A stretch of 64,000 nt of DNA from Lutraria lutraria (taxonomy: Eukaryota > Mollusca > Bivalvia > Venerida > Mactridae), in NCBI GenBank assembly GCA_964023205.1, contig OZ026841.1, positions 34,672,399-34,736,398 on the forward strand, in the 5' to 3' direction. The position numbers were made by a program, and so were the translations under genes. Under the pieces are notes generated by a model. That model was given only the letters and a program-made list of their open reading frames with translations, made no database searches and had not been told where the DNA came from. Positions 13,809 to 28,700 of this stretch are shown piece after piece. Position 1 is the first letter of the stretch; every line of letters starts with the position of its first letter.

Positions 13809-16804
13809 TACCGTCTCTACAAGGGAGATAAATCATACAGATATCTGGCGAATCTAGACTTGGTGATGTCAACCATCACGATTTTATGGATTCCACCAAG
13901 ATGCAAACTCTTGAATGTACTTTAAATAGCAGACAACTCAATGACCCAGGGCAATTATTCCAACAGCAGCTGCATGAATATTCAACGTTATCGGCACGAA
14001 ATAACGTGCACACATGAAATTATTGAAAGATAAAAATCACATTGTACCGACATTAATGTAATATGTGGTAAAGCAGCAACAGTATCAATACAGTATGAGG
14101 AAATTAATATACATAACAATTCTACCTAAAGAATATGCTTAATATATACATAGTAATATTTAATCATACAATGTATTTACATTATATTTTTATCGTGTAT
14201 CAATACATAATCAAGACTTGAGTTCTTCTGATATGTAACATTAGGTTTTAGTTTTAATACATATATTATTATAAATATGACGTGGTCAAAAAGGTAGTGT
14301 TACGGAAACCTTTTATAAATCAGGAATATATTTACCAACGACTAGAAAGACCAATGTGAGTAACATGAAACAAGATTCACTGTTGTTTTGTAATGGCACG
14401 ACTTAGGCACGTCGTGAGTGTTCAATATACCCCATTAAATTCATTAACACACCCGTTTGCACAACGTTGTCTGTTTTGCTTTTCCATTTTCTTATAGACA
14501 TTCACCATATTATGAACGTTTGTTACATATCTATATGTCATTATCAAGATTGCACACAAACGTATCTTTGCTTGTTCTCGATTCCTTGTCATACAAGCGT
14601 TTTAAGTGGAACGGTAATTGACATTGACAAAGCATTTTAGCATCATCAGATAAGACAATGGTTATACTTTCTGATCTAGTATCAACTGCGTGGGCGGAAT
14701 GTAATTGTTGTTGCTAGCTGGTCAGTAATACATATTGATCCCATGTCATTTCATATCATTCCGCCAGTAAATTGCCGTAATTTCATTGCTTGCTAAATTG
14801 TCGTTTGATGAAAGAGACAACATATGGAAACCGCTTTATGATAACGCGAATTGTCTCATTCTGAAATACAACATTATCTTTGCTCTATGTATATGTTAAG
14901 AGTGCATACTTGGGTGTTCTTTATTAATAAGAAAGCAAAATTAGCCAATAGCGACAGTATCTTTCTTATTACGAAGAACATTCAAAATGTGCATTCTAAC
15001 CATCTTAGTGCTCATCATGTGCGCTGTGTATTTAGTCGTTCTTTGAAACTAAGATGGCCAACATTTTGAATGTTTTGAAAATCCTTATCACTGATTGTAT
15101 AAGAAAGTGGGACAATCACTAAAATATTAATAGCGAACACAAGTGCGATGGTTCCAGTTCCCCTTTCATGAAGTATAAATAAACTATTCTGACATCTTCA
15201 GCATTAAGCCGAAAGGAAGATAACATATAATTCATTCCATATTAAGCAAATGACTGACACGACTGCAAAGTTGCTTATAACATATTGACAAAGCAACACT
15301 TACGAGATGCATTTACAATCCGGATACGTCGACTCAATTTAACATTTTGATCTCAAAACATGAAGTAAAATGTCACATTGAAAACAAATGTTTGTAAATG
15401 TCAAATCATGCTATAAAAGCTTAGCCTAGACAAAATGCGAACCTGGGGTATGTTAGTCAAAAACATGTCTTTTTAATTTTAGAAATACCTTTCGTACTTT
15501 TTAGGCGGAATTCGTCCCAGAATATGTTCATGATTTGGGGTTTTGTTTGTTAAGAAACTTTAGAGGTTGGTACCAAAAAGAAGTGTGGGCCAGGGACACA
15601 CAAACACGACATGTTTCGGTCTTACCAATGCTTATGCAAATATATCATTCTAAAGACTGAGATGTAACGTAATCTTTGAATATTATTTGGTTGATATATT
15701 CTTAAAGTAAATATGTATAAGGGAATTACAGATTCATGACATGAAGTGTACGAACTTATTAATTATCATACAGATGTTGACCGATACTCAACATGCAGGT
15801 TTATACAATGTCAAAAGAAACACATGCATGGGTCATTTCCACTTAATCATATTTGAACGTATCCTAATGTTGTATAGAATAATCTACACTACTTGTTGCA
15901 CAAATCATTTTGCGCTTTTACTTTTTTGCTGACAATGATACAGATTACATATTTCCATTCATTTCCATAAACTATTATAAATGTGCAAGTCTTGAGTTCC
16001 ACTACAAGAAGGCGATGGCACATTTTCTTCGAAGAAGAAAAGCGATTTAATTGAATGTCAACGTTTATAGAAACAAACCGAGTGTATGATGTATGCAACT
16101 TTTAAGAACTACTCCTTTGTAATTACACTGCACGACATTTTCTTAATTACAAATCCGTTTTGGATTTTGCAAAAGCAAAAAAATAGCAAAAGCATTTACT
16201 TGAATTGATGCATGAAATCTCTCAGAAATTCTATGTAAACACCAAACTTGTTACGAAATTTATAATTATTAGGATTTAGCAATTCGAAAGACGGTGCTGA
16301 ACAGTCAATTGATCACATGATTTTTTATGTAGAACGTGACAATGTAGACATCGAGAATATGCAGTTTATCTTTGTGTTTCAAAGATCTTTATAAATTATT
16401 CGGCTTTAGTATTAAGACAATGTATATTTTTACCACCATCCTGACTGTGCGATAATTTGATAAATTATTATGCCACCTTTTCAGTAATCTACCTTGTTGT
16501 TATTTTGTTCATGTGCTGTACATGTGTCGTCATGTTTGAATTCATTTGGATCTTTAGCGCTTTCTACATTATGTCCAGTAAATTTCCCCCCTTTAGCTTC
16601 AATGCATACCGTTCAGGACGGAACCTCCGGGATACTGTGCTTTATCGATCATTTTAGTATGGTCCTGTGTGAAATTTGGGTATGGGGTATTGGAGGGGTG
16701 TTTTATTTTGGGAAGGTGATATATGTATATTGTTTTTCTAAAGTCCTTTTCCTATCTATATTCTTAAAGGATCGTGTTGTTAAACAATATTCAGTTATAT
16801 AATG
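13809..16804. other. Gene-free AT-rich host DNA
   Basis: Contains only short random-looking frames. No RNA gene, repeat or exon that I can support. Confidence 0.5.
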
Positions 16805-16997
16805 CAGCCGGTTCTATCAGGTCTGTATTCAAACCAATAATAACTAACCCGTCCACTAGGTGCCAGCAACTTCTCCACATGTGACGGAAACTCGACATTT
16901 TGTCAAATTTTCATATTTGGGTAGGACCTGCTGCGGCCGGGATTCGAATCTGGATCACTATGTCACAATTCCAGCGTACTAAGCACTGGAAAACAAC
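16805..16997 (-). repeat. tRNA-derived SINE, copy 3 (minus strand, diverged)
   Basis: Read on the minus strand, it has a tRNA-like head (cagtgcttagtacgctgg ... gattcgaatcccggc, a B box). The body matches the copy at 40541 at 'acatgtggagaagttgc' and 'cctagtgg'. The 3' part is lost or diverged. Confidence 0.65.
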
Positions 16998-18747
16998 CAC
17001 AGACGAAAAATAAAATTGTGCAGCAGTGTTATGTAAATGAAGGTATTCTTAAGGAATATGTAAAATGTCTGAGACGGTAGAAAAATCGACTTGTACCCAG
17101 AATGATTTGGGAAAATTCGATGTGGAATATACATATTGACATTCTTAGATAATAGATGGCTGTCAGGCTGATCGTAAGGCACAATGTTTGTTCTTTCGTC
17201 AGATGCAAGATTGATTTTCTCGAATGGTTCTCCAGAATACAATATTACGCAGACTACTTGATAACCAGGAAGGGGATGCACTTCACAATCATTAGTTCAC
17301 GTCTAGTCGATAATCTCGCTTCGTATCGTGGTTCACTATACTTCAAAATAAGAAAGAATTGAGCCTATCAACTACTTGTACAAACTGTACAGTTGATTAC
17401 TTGTTGAAAAGTCTTGTTCCACATAACTTTGTTGTTTTCATAAAACGACGTTTTTTTTTCACTTTGCCTTCCAATTTGTTTGTAGTACTTTTAATAATGT
17501 TCATGTGTTGCCCTTTTCTATGATTTGTCTATGTTAAAGAAACAGACATGATTATTTTGATTAGTGAACTGGTAGAAACGTCTAAAAATGATAACTTTTC
17601 TACGGCGTGCTTTGCATTATCACGGAAACATAAATATTGCCAAAGAAAAAAAATATTGCAACGGAGCATATCAGGTCTCGTGAAGAATACTTCATTTACC
17701 AATTTTTATGCCATAATAGTACGAGAACATATGTATACTATACCACATACATATTTACAACAAACCGACAAAGGCTAAAAAGACCATGACAGTCAGATAA
17801 TCAGAAGTCAATGTTTTGATAAAAAAGATAGAATACAGTAATAATAATTTGGACAGAGGCTTGATTTTCTACATTTTGATTCTAAAAGGAAAATTCTCAG
17901 TGTGGTTGCACTTTTCAAAATTCGAACCACATTCAACCACTGTTCGTGGCCATCGAATAAAGGCAACCCTATCTATAAAGGCCATTCATTGAAAAAGTAT
18001 CATAGATTATTTAACTTATTTATTAACAGTCAATAAAAGTCACATTTTGTCTTTTCCCATCGGTGACCTTTGTTCACAGGCTTGACTGTACCAGGCATTA
18101 ACTGAAACTACCATCAATTCTATGTTCCAGTCAGAGATGAGTGGGTGGGGGTGCAACTGATGTATTAAGTTGTTCTGTAATATGCCCTAATTAAGATGTA
18201 TGCTGACTGTTCCCAGACATAATCTAATTGTCCATTCATGCCACTAGATAAAAGTGTATGCTTTATGATAGCATAAGTTATAAAGGATAGACTCTGGCGT
18301 GAATAATTGAGCATAGCCAGAATCGATCTTTTATCAATGTTAAGAACGGCGATAAACGTTGTAAGTTTCACAAAGTAAGCTTTGGTCATTATATAAGTGC
18401 ATCTCGTCCGATCAAATGTGGTAACATCGGCTATTACTCGTATATTTATTTTGTTCATGTTCATGCTAACTGAATTGTGATTCTTTCTTCCTCTGCATGC
18501 TGACTAATAATAATTCATTCATTGGGTCTGTGTGGCGTGAGTTCGATTTCCACCACGTTCTAAATTGAACAAGTGAGACAACTGTCCAGCTACATTACTT
18601 CATGTTAGTAACTTTATCCAGGTGAACGTCTTGGGTTAAAGCTGGAATAGTCACTTTGTGCGACCTCAGTATTTTGTCCGAATTACTACTAGTGGCATGT
18701 TTATGGTATATGTTGACTTAGAATATATATTTTCTCATTAGTTTAAT
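16998..18747. other. Gene-free AT-rich host DNA
   Basis: No coding region supported. Contains the second copy (about 17935-18090) of the diverged repeat also seen near 10505-10690, and a possible SINE scrap with a B-box-like gagttcgatttcc near 18540. Confidence 0.45.
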
Positions 18748-19185
18748 CAAGGACTTATATACATACATGGATTCGCAACTGCTAAAATAGCTCAAACGAT
18801 ATCGAGAGACGATCCCTCAATACATACAGCTGTAATACGAACTTGATTATAATAAAAAAAACTCTGGCAATTGGGCATTGAGATAAAGATATTGAGATAC
18901 ATTTATAATCCACAATGTCTATTGAAAAGACACCAGTCGTAGATTTTAAATTCCAAAATGGCGGACATCTATTATAATCCTTTCCTCTCCGAGATTAAAC
19001 ATTCGGAATACCACGGATATTTTCGCTGTTGTTAACATTCGGATCATCACGGATATTTTCGTATTTTCGCTATTGTAAACAAGTGCATGGAATCACGTTG
19101 ATTCACGTGTCATTACCGCGGGATTTGATTACTTTTAACTGTTAATACGGAAGTTGCGAATCAATGTATGTATGTAAGTCCTTGG
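18748..19185. repeat. MITE-like element with terminal inverted repeats
   Basis: The left end (caaggacttatatacatacatgg...attcgcaac) is repeated as its reverse complement at the right end (19153-19185), with few differences over about 32 bp. The interior of about 370 bp contains two copies of a 'cattcgga...cacggatattttcg' phrase and no coding capacity. Consistent with a small non-autonomous DNA transposon; superfamily unknown. Confidence 0.65.
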
Positions 19186-20592
19186 TTTAGTCAACGATAT
19201 ATATGCCTCCAGCCCCTGATACAATCATTAACACCGTACCACTGTGAGTTTGTATCCCATCCGAAATCAGGCATATTTCACATGCAAGGAAGCTGTCCGG
19301 TTAGCGCACGGCTATTTCACTATACAAAGCTTATGGTGGTTCTATTTTCAGATATATATTTATTGATTAGGTGTTGAGAACCTATAAGTCTAATCAAATG
19401 GATATTCGATATGTCTTAGAGCGATGTCTTCTCACGTTATTGATCAAATATGGTCACGGAGGGTCTGTTGAAAACAGATTAAAATCGTAGATGATATCGA
19501 TGAATAATTCAAATTTAATTTATTTTATGATAACACACGCAATACATATGGCGGCAAAGGAAATAACAAAATCAGACTTTGAAGGGAACATTGCCACAGT
19601 CCAGATTTATGAGCAATCAGTCTAGTGCTTATATGGAATGACAATCATTGAGTATGAGTTTATCTTCCAACAATTAAATCAAAAATATATCTTTCCATAC
19701 TGATCATGCCTGCAGACATTTTAGGATTGTAGATACGGTGAAATGGTGATTGATTTGAATTAAGCCATGCCAGTTTTCCGTCTCTCTGTAGCTCATCCCT
19801 TCTGTCCTTACATCGTCAACTATATTTACTAGAGTAAGCTAAGGTGAGAAAATACATTAGAACCTTGATAAACAACCATCTTAGCATTATGACAACCACT
19901 CTATAACGACCCCTGTTTTCCGGACAGGATTTAGGAAGCTAAGCGATAACTATTACTCACTTGGCACGCATGAATTTTGCTGCGGACCAAAGTGCGATAT
20001 TTTTCTACATCCGCCATGCAATTTTAAAACTAGTTCCTATTCCATATTGCAGTGCAAGTTTATCTAAGTTCAGATTTCCATCAGTATTTTCAAAACTTGA
20101 TAACACATCGGTATTAAAAACATTTTTTTCAGTTACCAAAGATGGTCGGTTCACTTTTCATTTCTTTTTTACACACCCCATCTGTATTTTTGAATTACGA
20201 TTCGTACCAAGATATTTTCATGCAGTTAGAGTAAACGGAATCACGAATATATGTTTCTGACCAGACTATATAATGTGTTTCACTTGTAACATGTTTGGTG
20301 GTGAGTATTTCAAGAACACAATACAAACAAATAACATTTTGTAGCACGTTAATCTTATGTTAATAAGCGGGAACTTGATTAAGTCTACAATATATGTCCA
20401 TCATTTCATGTCACATAGCAATTTCAAAGCTGCTTTATTGATCAAATAAAGTTGCCGTAAAGTACAAAATATGCGTCGCTTACATCTAAAGCTTAGGGCG
20501 ATTGCCATCAGTAAAAAATCATCCCACAGTAATTCTACTATATTGGAGTGTATTTAGATCCTGAACGTTCAAATTGTGACTGTTCCTGTCTA
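19186..20592. other. Gene-free AT-rich host DNA
   Basis: Short frames only. Nothing could be assigned. Confidence 0.5.
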
Positions 20593-22074
20593 TATACCCA
20601 CAGGTGGCTGTATTAGTGTTTGGTTCACCAAAAAAAAACCCCGTCACTGAGCTTATACATACTATCAAGGTAAAAAGCCTACTATATGTCTATATGCCAA
20701 GAATAATTAGTGTTTTTGACGAAAGCACAAGAAAAGAAATGGTATAATGTACTTAATTTACACAAATTGTTTGAACAATGTGGAACATCGCATCTCGTAA
20801 TTTCAGCATTAAAGATGTGCGCTGAAGGAAAATTGCTACACATGCATGTCATTCAAATAAACTATAAGATATTCATTCCTATCGAAAATCTCATTCAATT
20901 ACATCTAATAACTGTGAAACGGTAAAATTGTGTTCCTTTCGTTATTTAACTTCGCTGCAAGCCATTTTGAGTCAAGCGCGAGCGATGTATCAAGCGATCT
21001 GATTGGTTGGCATGAAATGAACAATCTATTGTACACCGTTCTATACATAGCGTGACGTCACTACGTTTGTCTAACCTCTATACATAAAACTGATTACTAT
21101 CTACATTTAGATAGTTATACATACGCTAAAGGTATAGTTCCGCGGAAGGATTAAAAATGTCAAAACAACCATATCGGTTGTATGTTATTAACAAATTTGT
21201 TTAGTTATGTAAAATGAATACGTAGTACCATTTCTATTCTTATGCTTTCGTCAATAACACTCATTATTCAATGAAACGCAATGTTGAAGTACGCTTGGCT
21301 CCAATGTGTATCATACGGTGACGTCACGCTATGTTATTGTTTATAATTTCCATTTTGTAAGTAGTTCCTGCAAATACCCATAATGCCCCGAGCAGAATAA
21401 CACAGGTCAGTGCATAGCGCTACCGTAGTGTACACATTGATTGTACACACATATCCGACCAATCAGATCGCTTGATACATGTGTAGCTATTTTCCTTCAG
21501 CGCACGTATTTCATGCTGAAACAACGCAATGTGTACACTACGGTAGCGCTATGCACTGACCTGTGTTATTCTGCTCGGGGCATTATGGGTATTTGCAGGA
21601 ACTATATACAAAATGGAAGTTATAAACAATAACATAACGTGACGTCACCGTATGGTACACATTGGAGCCAAGCGTACTTTAACATTGCGTTTCATTGAAT
21701 AATTAGTGTTTTTGACGAAAGCACAAGAAAAGAAATGGTATAATGTACTTAATTTACACAAATAAACATATTTTGTTAATAATATACAATCAATATGGTT
21801 GTTTTGACATTTAAAATCCTTACGCAGAACTATATTTTAGCGTATGTATAACTATCTAAATGTGGATAGTAATCAGTTTTATGTATAGAGGTTAGACAAA
21901 CGTAGCACTTGACGTCACGCTATGTATAGAACGGAAACAACGAGTTGCGATGTTCCACATTGTTTGGCGTATAGACATATAGTAGGCTTTTTACCTTGAT
22001 AGTAATATAAGCTCAGTGACGGGATTTTTTTGTGTGTATGGCCCGAACACTGATACAGCCACCTGTGTATATAC
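20593..22074. repeat. Long foldback (inverted-repeat) element, about 1.5 kb
   Basis: The left end (acaggtggctgtattagtg ... gtcactgagctt ... ctactatatgtctatatgcc) reappears reversed at 21966-22074. Further matched inverted segments follow: 21050-21160 with 21838-21935, 21293-21345 with 21625-21665, and 21347-21440 with 21529-21610. The arms therefore fold on a centre near 21480. One block of about 60 bp (20704 and 21699, starting aattagtgtttttgacg) is repeated in the same direction, which shows internal rearrangement or a nested insertion. No coding capacity. Confidence 0.75.
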
Positions 22075-22449
22075 TTAAGAACATAACAACAGCTAGTGTC
22101 ATTCTACCATTCTCCAGCTTTTACGGATGTAGGACGACACCAAGCCTTACTTGCATAAACCATCTCAAACCCTGTGAAAAGTGTTGAGATATTTCTTAGT
22201 TGGGAAAATTTCAGTTTTGGCCTAAGGGACTTTCATAAAAATTCTCAGCCGAAAATCTCAACTCAGATTCTGAGATTTTCTCCATGACACCCTTGGGCCT
22301 ACCTCAAATTGCTTGAGAAAATCTAAAATGAACGCTTCTAGAACCAAACTGGCGATTGTAAGGCGTCGAAGGAGACGAGCTCGACGAGTTTTTTCGTCAA
22401 AAGGGCAAAAATAATATATAGAACAGATATATCGAGTACCACAGATTCT

Positions 22450-22720
22450 AGGTCGTTTTAGTTTTGTGCTTATTGACTCACTAAATCGAGCACTACTGCC
22501 GCATCTAGAGAGTGCCACTAAGAATTGTGCGATATCACCGTGTCTGCAAGTTGTGGCAACCCGTCGGTTCTTGGCCACCGGTGCTTTTTTGAGGTTCGTC
22601 GGTTACACGGTGGGGATATCCGACTCATCGATGTCCCGCATCGTCCACCGTGTATGCAAAACCATTGTGGAGGTCCTATGTAAGACGGTTGAAAAATTCC
22701 CAACCGGCGATGGACAAACT
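22450..22720 (+). pseudogene. PIF/Harbinger transposase remnant (HARBI1-like)
   Basis: The frame from 22466 encodes a fragment typical of the N-terminal half of PIF/Harbinger transposases: a short hydrophobic run, 'ATGAFLRFVGYTVGISDSS', then 'MSRIVHRVCKTIVEVL', the helix-turn-helix-like segment that precedes the DDE domain. It stops after about 93 codons and no DDE catalytic core follows, so it is a broken copy. The arginine-rich opposite-strand frames here are shadows. It adjoins the foldback element but I see no shared termini. Confidence 0.7.
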
Positions 22721-22870
22721 AAGGTGGGCACATGTAACGAACCATGACAACGACCTCTCGTCAGCTAGCTGGACAGCTGCCTCACATGTGAAATTAGTCT
22801 GGGTTGGATTTCAACTTACAGCTGTGAGTTTAATTAATCAGAAACCATAACCGCCAGACCACGATGGTCT

Positions 22871-25611
22871 CACGCCCTAGAAAAAACTTCACTAACAAGT
22901 TTTTTTGAAGCGTATTTGTTCTTAGATATCACAATGAAAATAAATGTTTGTCTAGTTTGATTGCGTAAGATCATGGCATAAAATCCTCTGTCCTGGAATA
23001 TCCTTTTTTTGTGTGACATCTTTGACTAGTTCTGAATACGTTTCCAGACCTTGTCGAAAGATAGACACACAGATTGAATACACAACTTGATTAGTCATGT
23101 AAACATACAAGGTGTTCCCCTGTAGAACATTTGTCTGATGCATTGACAGAAAAGAATGAGGTAACGGAGTTCCCTAGAAGTACACCATAATAAAATTGTA
23201 TGAAACATATCCTGCAATGAAGACACAAGAATAATTCAATTTAAATTAATTTATTACAGCGACATATGCACTTTCGAGATATGGATCATTGACACAGTAC
23301 TTTATTTTCATACTTAAAGGCAAGATCTGTTTCAATAGAATGCTATAAATTTTAAGTATAAAGAGCACTATAATAAATCTTCTACAATGTACTTTGCTAT
23401 TCTAACAAAAACATTTTACCATTCTGTTGACTTGGAATAAATTGTATTTCGACGCAACTTTAGCATTGATGGTGCTTTGTTGAATGATTTATGAATACAT
23501 CAGCTGGGGCAATAATGGAATGAAAATATCATCTTTGGTTTTCATCAAGGGATGCAACATGTCTTAAGAATAGTGAATTAGATCGATAAGGTTGTAAGTG
23601 AGACACTTTACCATTAGTTCTCCGATAGCGATAATTTGACAAAAGAGATTTGCAGGACGTTGCCATCACGTGCCAGTCAAAAATTATGAAAATATTTTTT
23701 AGCTAATTAATAAACTATGGATTTATATTCTGGAGTAATTTCAATAGATTAAGCCTTCATTATTTCGATTGCATTTCTTCCAAGGCGATGAGAACAAAAC
23801 CCTCTGAAAAAGCCAGAAATGTGGTGTGAACATTTACAATATTTAAGTACTAGTATGTTTTTGACTGATGCAGAGATTTAAAAGCGTTTTTTTAGTAATG
23901 ACATCATTCTGCATCATCTTATTACAAGTGGTTGATTAAAAAAGTTATTGTGTACCTTTACTCAGTTATCTTTTTCCATCTTACAGATGCCTCTAAATCT
24001 GATACGATTGTTTACCGTGTTACTGCCATCAACCGACAAAGAGTTGAAAATTCAAATATAATTCTAATTAATGCATACTTGTATAAATATAATAAACAGT
24101 ATTGCTAATGTTTGAAATTAATCATCAATGTCTCGAAGAAAGCAGTCAATCACAGGATAATGTTCGTTTTCTATACTTAATCTTTTCATCCCAGTTGCCT
24201 CGTTTTATGTGCGGTGTCTTGCTTTTGATTTACTTTTCAATGGTAATGTTTCTATATTTCCAAATATTCTCGTAAACGTAGATCTTACAATGTCTTCTTT
24301 CAGACATTGCTGATAATACATACTATAAATATAATTCATAGCTTGGCACTAGGACACATGTGTCCATTTATTTAAATTCAGAATTGCCTTTATCTGTTCA
24401 AAATGTATCCATCGTATCGACAACAAAATGTTTACGAGCATCTGCGCTATCTACATATCTAAACTATATGTCCGCTGAGACCAGTTTTATTCTGCGTCTT
24501 CATATAAATTACTTAGCAAGAGTTGCCATTACTCCGATATGAAAGCGATTTGTATATATAATCATATTAATCAAGAATGTACAACATACAATTTACCAGC
24601 AGTTCTTAAAATGGGAAACATTTTTGATAGTATCAGCTAATACTTCAGCTAAAACATTCATGTTCCGGACGAACAGAAAACGAAAAACAATTTATTGAAT
24701 ACATATAAAAGATAAGTCCGTGTTTTCTTCCTAAATAAGATGGAGACAGTTCATTTTTTCAGAATTCCGAAACTGGTTAAACATTCCTCTTGTCGTATGA
24801 GCATGAATCAACTCTGTTGTTATAGCAACGTCAGTTTGTATACATCACGGTGTAGATAACCTGAATGTTGACTATGTGTGTGTGATCTCATTAAAAAATC
24901 AATTCATTCAACTACATTGTATAATCAGAAAGTTGTTTATATCTAAAACATATCTATTGAACTATCGAGACAGATTGGTCACTTTCCCCGTATTGTTGTG
25001 GTTATTACCACATCACCACATTCTCAGGGGTGATGGTATAGATGTAACGTTCGTGTTGCAAACTTTCTAACATAAAAATGTGTGTACTTCCTTAACAATA
25101 AGATTCCACAAGTGACATGTCAGTAAACATCTTTGAATGCAGACGGAATATTCTTACTTAATTCATTTTTATTCTTGTCAGAATATACTTTAAAGGCATT
25201 ACATATTTGTACGGCTAACTTTTCTTTCTGACGGCAGCTGCATGCAAAGTTCTCAGCTTAACTTAAATCAAGAGATACACATGCCTGCATTATTTACGAT
25301 TGACGACATTCTCTTTCTAGAAATGTTTCCAACGGACTAATACATGATTAACTAACATTATTGTAGACTTTTTCCTGTAGTTGGCAACAATTTTCACATA
25401 AGATTTATCTTTCAACACCTCAACTTCACGGACTTTTATTCTTTAATTAAGAATTTGATATGGAACAAATGTTATCTTGCAATACCACCAGTCGCTTCAA
25501 TTGCACATTTGATGGTAAATAAGAAATTAAAAATACTTGGAAGCACAATGGAATCAGATGGTTTTTTTCAGAGAGTTTTATTGCTTTTTTAAAAAGATAT
25601 TTCAATTGCAC
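22871..25611. other. Gene-free AT-rich host DNA
   Basis: No coding region, RNA gene or delimited repeat that I can support. Confidence 0.5.
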
Positions 25612-25770
25612 ATATGGCGACAGGTTCCCCTAACCAGTCTTCCTGGATTGTATTTAACCTGGCAACTTTACACATAAGGGGGAATCCGATTTTTGTCACA
25701 ATTATATCTGACGCGACTGGGATTTGTACAAATCCATCGCACTAACAACTGGACCACCTGGACCACGGCC
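25612..25770 (-). repeat. tRNA-derived SINE, copy 4 (minus strand)
   Basis: On the minus strand it begins ggccgtggtcca, the same head as the copy at 40541, with a 9-bp duplication (ggtggtcca). It continues with gcgatggatttgtacaaatccc and a body containing 'gttgccagg' and 'ccaggaagactgg'. Truncated at its 3' end. Confidence 0.65.
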
Positions 25771-28700
25771 AAATGTTTCCTTTAATACTGTAGGTTCTTC
25801 ACAGATATAGATAAATCCACATGTATTCTCGTAATCGGTCATTTTTTTATTTTGTCTATTATCATAAAATATTTTCACTGTATCATTTTTAGGAGATATT
25901 ACATTTAGTTTTTCTCTAGATGAGTTAATATAATAATCTAAACCAATAAACTTCTTTGACGGTATGCTAAAATGAACTAATTAAGTCTACGAACCTCGGC
26001 TGCTTCATTGATCATATAATGTGTAAGGATAACTATTCAAAACTGATTATTCAAGTTTTTCATATGGAGGAGATGATCGTTATTTTCAGAAAGCAAACGT
26101 AGTATTGGTGCAGAATCAACACTTGTTGACTATCTACCGGTATATCAATGAATAGTATTGTACGCAGCTCCCCCCCAAATGCAAAGCAAATACATTTATT
26201 TGAAATATACATTAAACAACTGTTCTCGGAAAGGTTTGTTTTTGCAAGGTATGCAAGTTTCAACTAATTCTCTTTCCATATCACCATGAAGAGAATTAGC
26301 CTGTTATGTGTATTCTGTAGGGAAGTGTTCAAGTAAATATTTTAGTTTCTATACCACGTTACCACAAGGAACATGTCTAAATTATATCTGTACATTTCTT
26401 CTCTCGAAAATCTTGAAAATGTAAATTTAATAAAGGGAAGAAGCGTTGCGTAAATTATGCAATTATCTTTCTTTACAATGCCGAGGGCACTGTGGTTTTG
26501 ACGGCATGTTATCTTGAGATGTAACAAATCCAGAACTTGTCAGCATGTAAGCACATTAGGTGAGCTTGAATGCAAGACGAGACCACAAATACTCTGTATG
26601 AATAACCTGCAGTTTTGATAGGTGTAGAAAACACACTTATATTCTTCCACCACATGTCGTATTTATCTACTAAATACAATAATCATTCTTAACCTGTACA
26701 TATATTGAATCAAATAAAGTTGGTATTCAAAACGCTTGCTTAGATATAGAATGAGTACTCATTGTCATTTTGAAGCACGAAAAACTGTATGTAATCGTCT
26801 CATTTCAATGCATTTGTTGTTCCACATCAATTACGTTTAGTAGCATAAAGCGAGGGAAACTAGTAACCTATTCGGCAATCGAATAAAATGAATAGATTGA
26901 AATTGTAACTTCGAAAATGAAAAGAAAATGTAACCGCATCTCAATTAGCAATACATGTTCTATCTGTGGAATAGCTTGTGGTGTATAAACATAGTATTAC
27001 AGTGTTACAAATGTATGAAGAGGGTGGATTACAGTATTGCATAAATAGGGATATGGCTGATTATTGGCATGTATAAAAATGGAGATGACTATATGACTAG
27101 TAAGTCCATAGATTCTGAGATTACTACTGATTATACGGGAATGCCAGCTTTGAACAACTACCCATTGCCACCCTTAAAGTTTGTATTGCATCAATGAAAT
27201 TCGTCTTCTGGGGGTATCAAACTGTACAGTGAATGTTACTAAAAGGAAACATGCTTTTATCAACATAAAATAATATCTTAAACTAATTGACATTTGGTGG
27301 ATGTCACAGTTGAAAATATTCTTCGTTATTTAAGAATTTAAAGCATAAACAGTCTAAAACAGTCCATAATAACTTAACAGTTAAGCTTTATACTGAATAT
27401 TGTTTTGGAAATGACAGGTGGTTTGCAGGAGTCATACAGTTTCTGGATTTAAGAAGTACAGTTAGGAAATGTTTTGGTGTAATAATTGATCGTTTGCAAT
27501 GAAAGGATAGACCGGTGTGATAATTGTAACCGATATGTTAATCACAGTAGGTCAATAGCAGACATTTGTAATAGTTTTTTCACCTACAAGTTACAGTACA
27601 ACATCTATGTACAGAGCGGCCTTTCTTGGGGAACATACTCCCTTCAGCATGATACTTCCCTTTGCAATATTTAACTATTGGTTTAATCCTTCTTGAGCAA
27701 GAACACCTCAACAACAACGCACATTTTCTCCCAGAAGGGTGTTGCTTTGGAGAGAGGTTGCGCTGTATTTGGTAAGAATGGAGTTCATAAATCAGTTTGA
27801 TTCCTTTTTATATGTGTGTGCTTATGTTCTACCGTCAAATTGTTACATACTTGCGGTAGCAATGTATGACTGATTACGTAACATTTTTATATTCAACCAA
27901 TACAAAACGAATGCAGACAGTTTCGGCTGTAAATCAACATGATGTTTTTTCTTATTTCCGATTTGTAAGCGAATGATGGATTAAGATAAATGACCTGACG
28001 GCATATTAACTAGTCTGTGAACTGAATATTCATTTGCAATTTATTTCAGTTTGGCATTCCAATTCAATTGCTCGATCAGTCTTCTGCATAAAAACGTTTT
28101 TTCGTTGTTGCTGTTGTAAGAATGTTGGCTTTCCGATCTAAACCTGGGACGAAGAAAACAATACGGCTATATTTTCCAACATATGTAATCAGCGATTAAT
28201 AAGCTCTTCCGGCAATTCTAATAGTAAAACGTCTGTAAAATACCTAGGTCACCGTCTGATTGTATGTCTGTAAACTAAAGACCAGCAATTACGTAATTCA
28301 GGGAAAATACTACATAGTTCTCTGGATGAATATATTACACAGTAGTCATTTTGTTAACAAGTAGACTTTATAAAACTTGGTTGAAGACAACGCCTTTTTA
28401 TCGATTTATATCATGTCTGTCCGTCCGTATGTCTGTAGGTTATTGTCATAAATTAAAGATAAACACACTAAACAGCAGAGCCATGTATACAACATAGCTT
28501 TACTGATTCAATGCCTGGGAAATTATCCAAACAAAACGTGTCCATTTTTAGTACTTATGTACTGTATATTACATGTGTAGTCTAATATGTTGCGTAATGC
28601 TAAGATGTGATCTTCCATTCATTCACCTGTGTTTTTGATACGTGTTTAACAAACTGACTTTAAAAAAACATAAATATATGAAGTGGCGAATGCATTTAAA

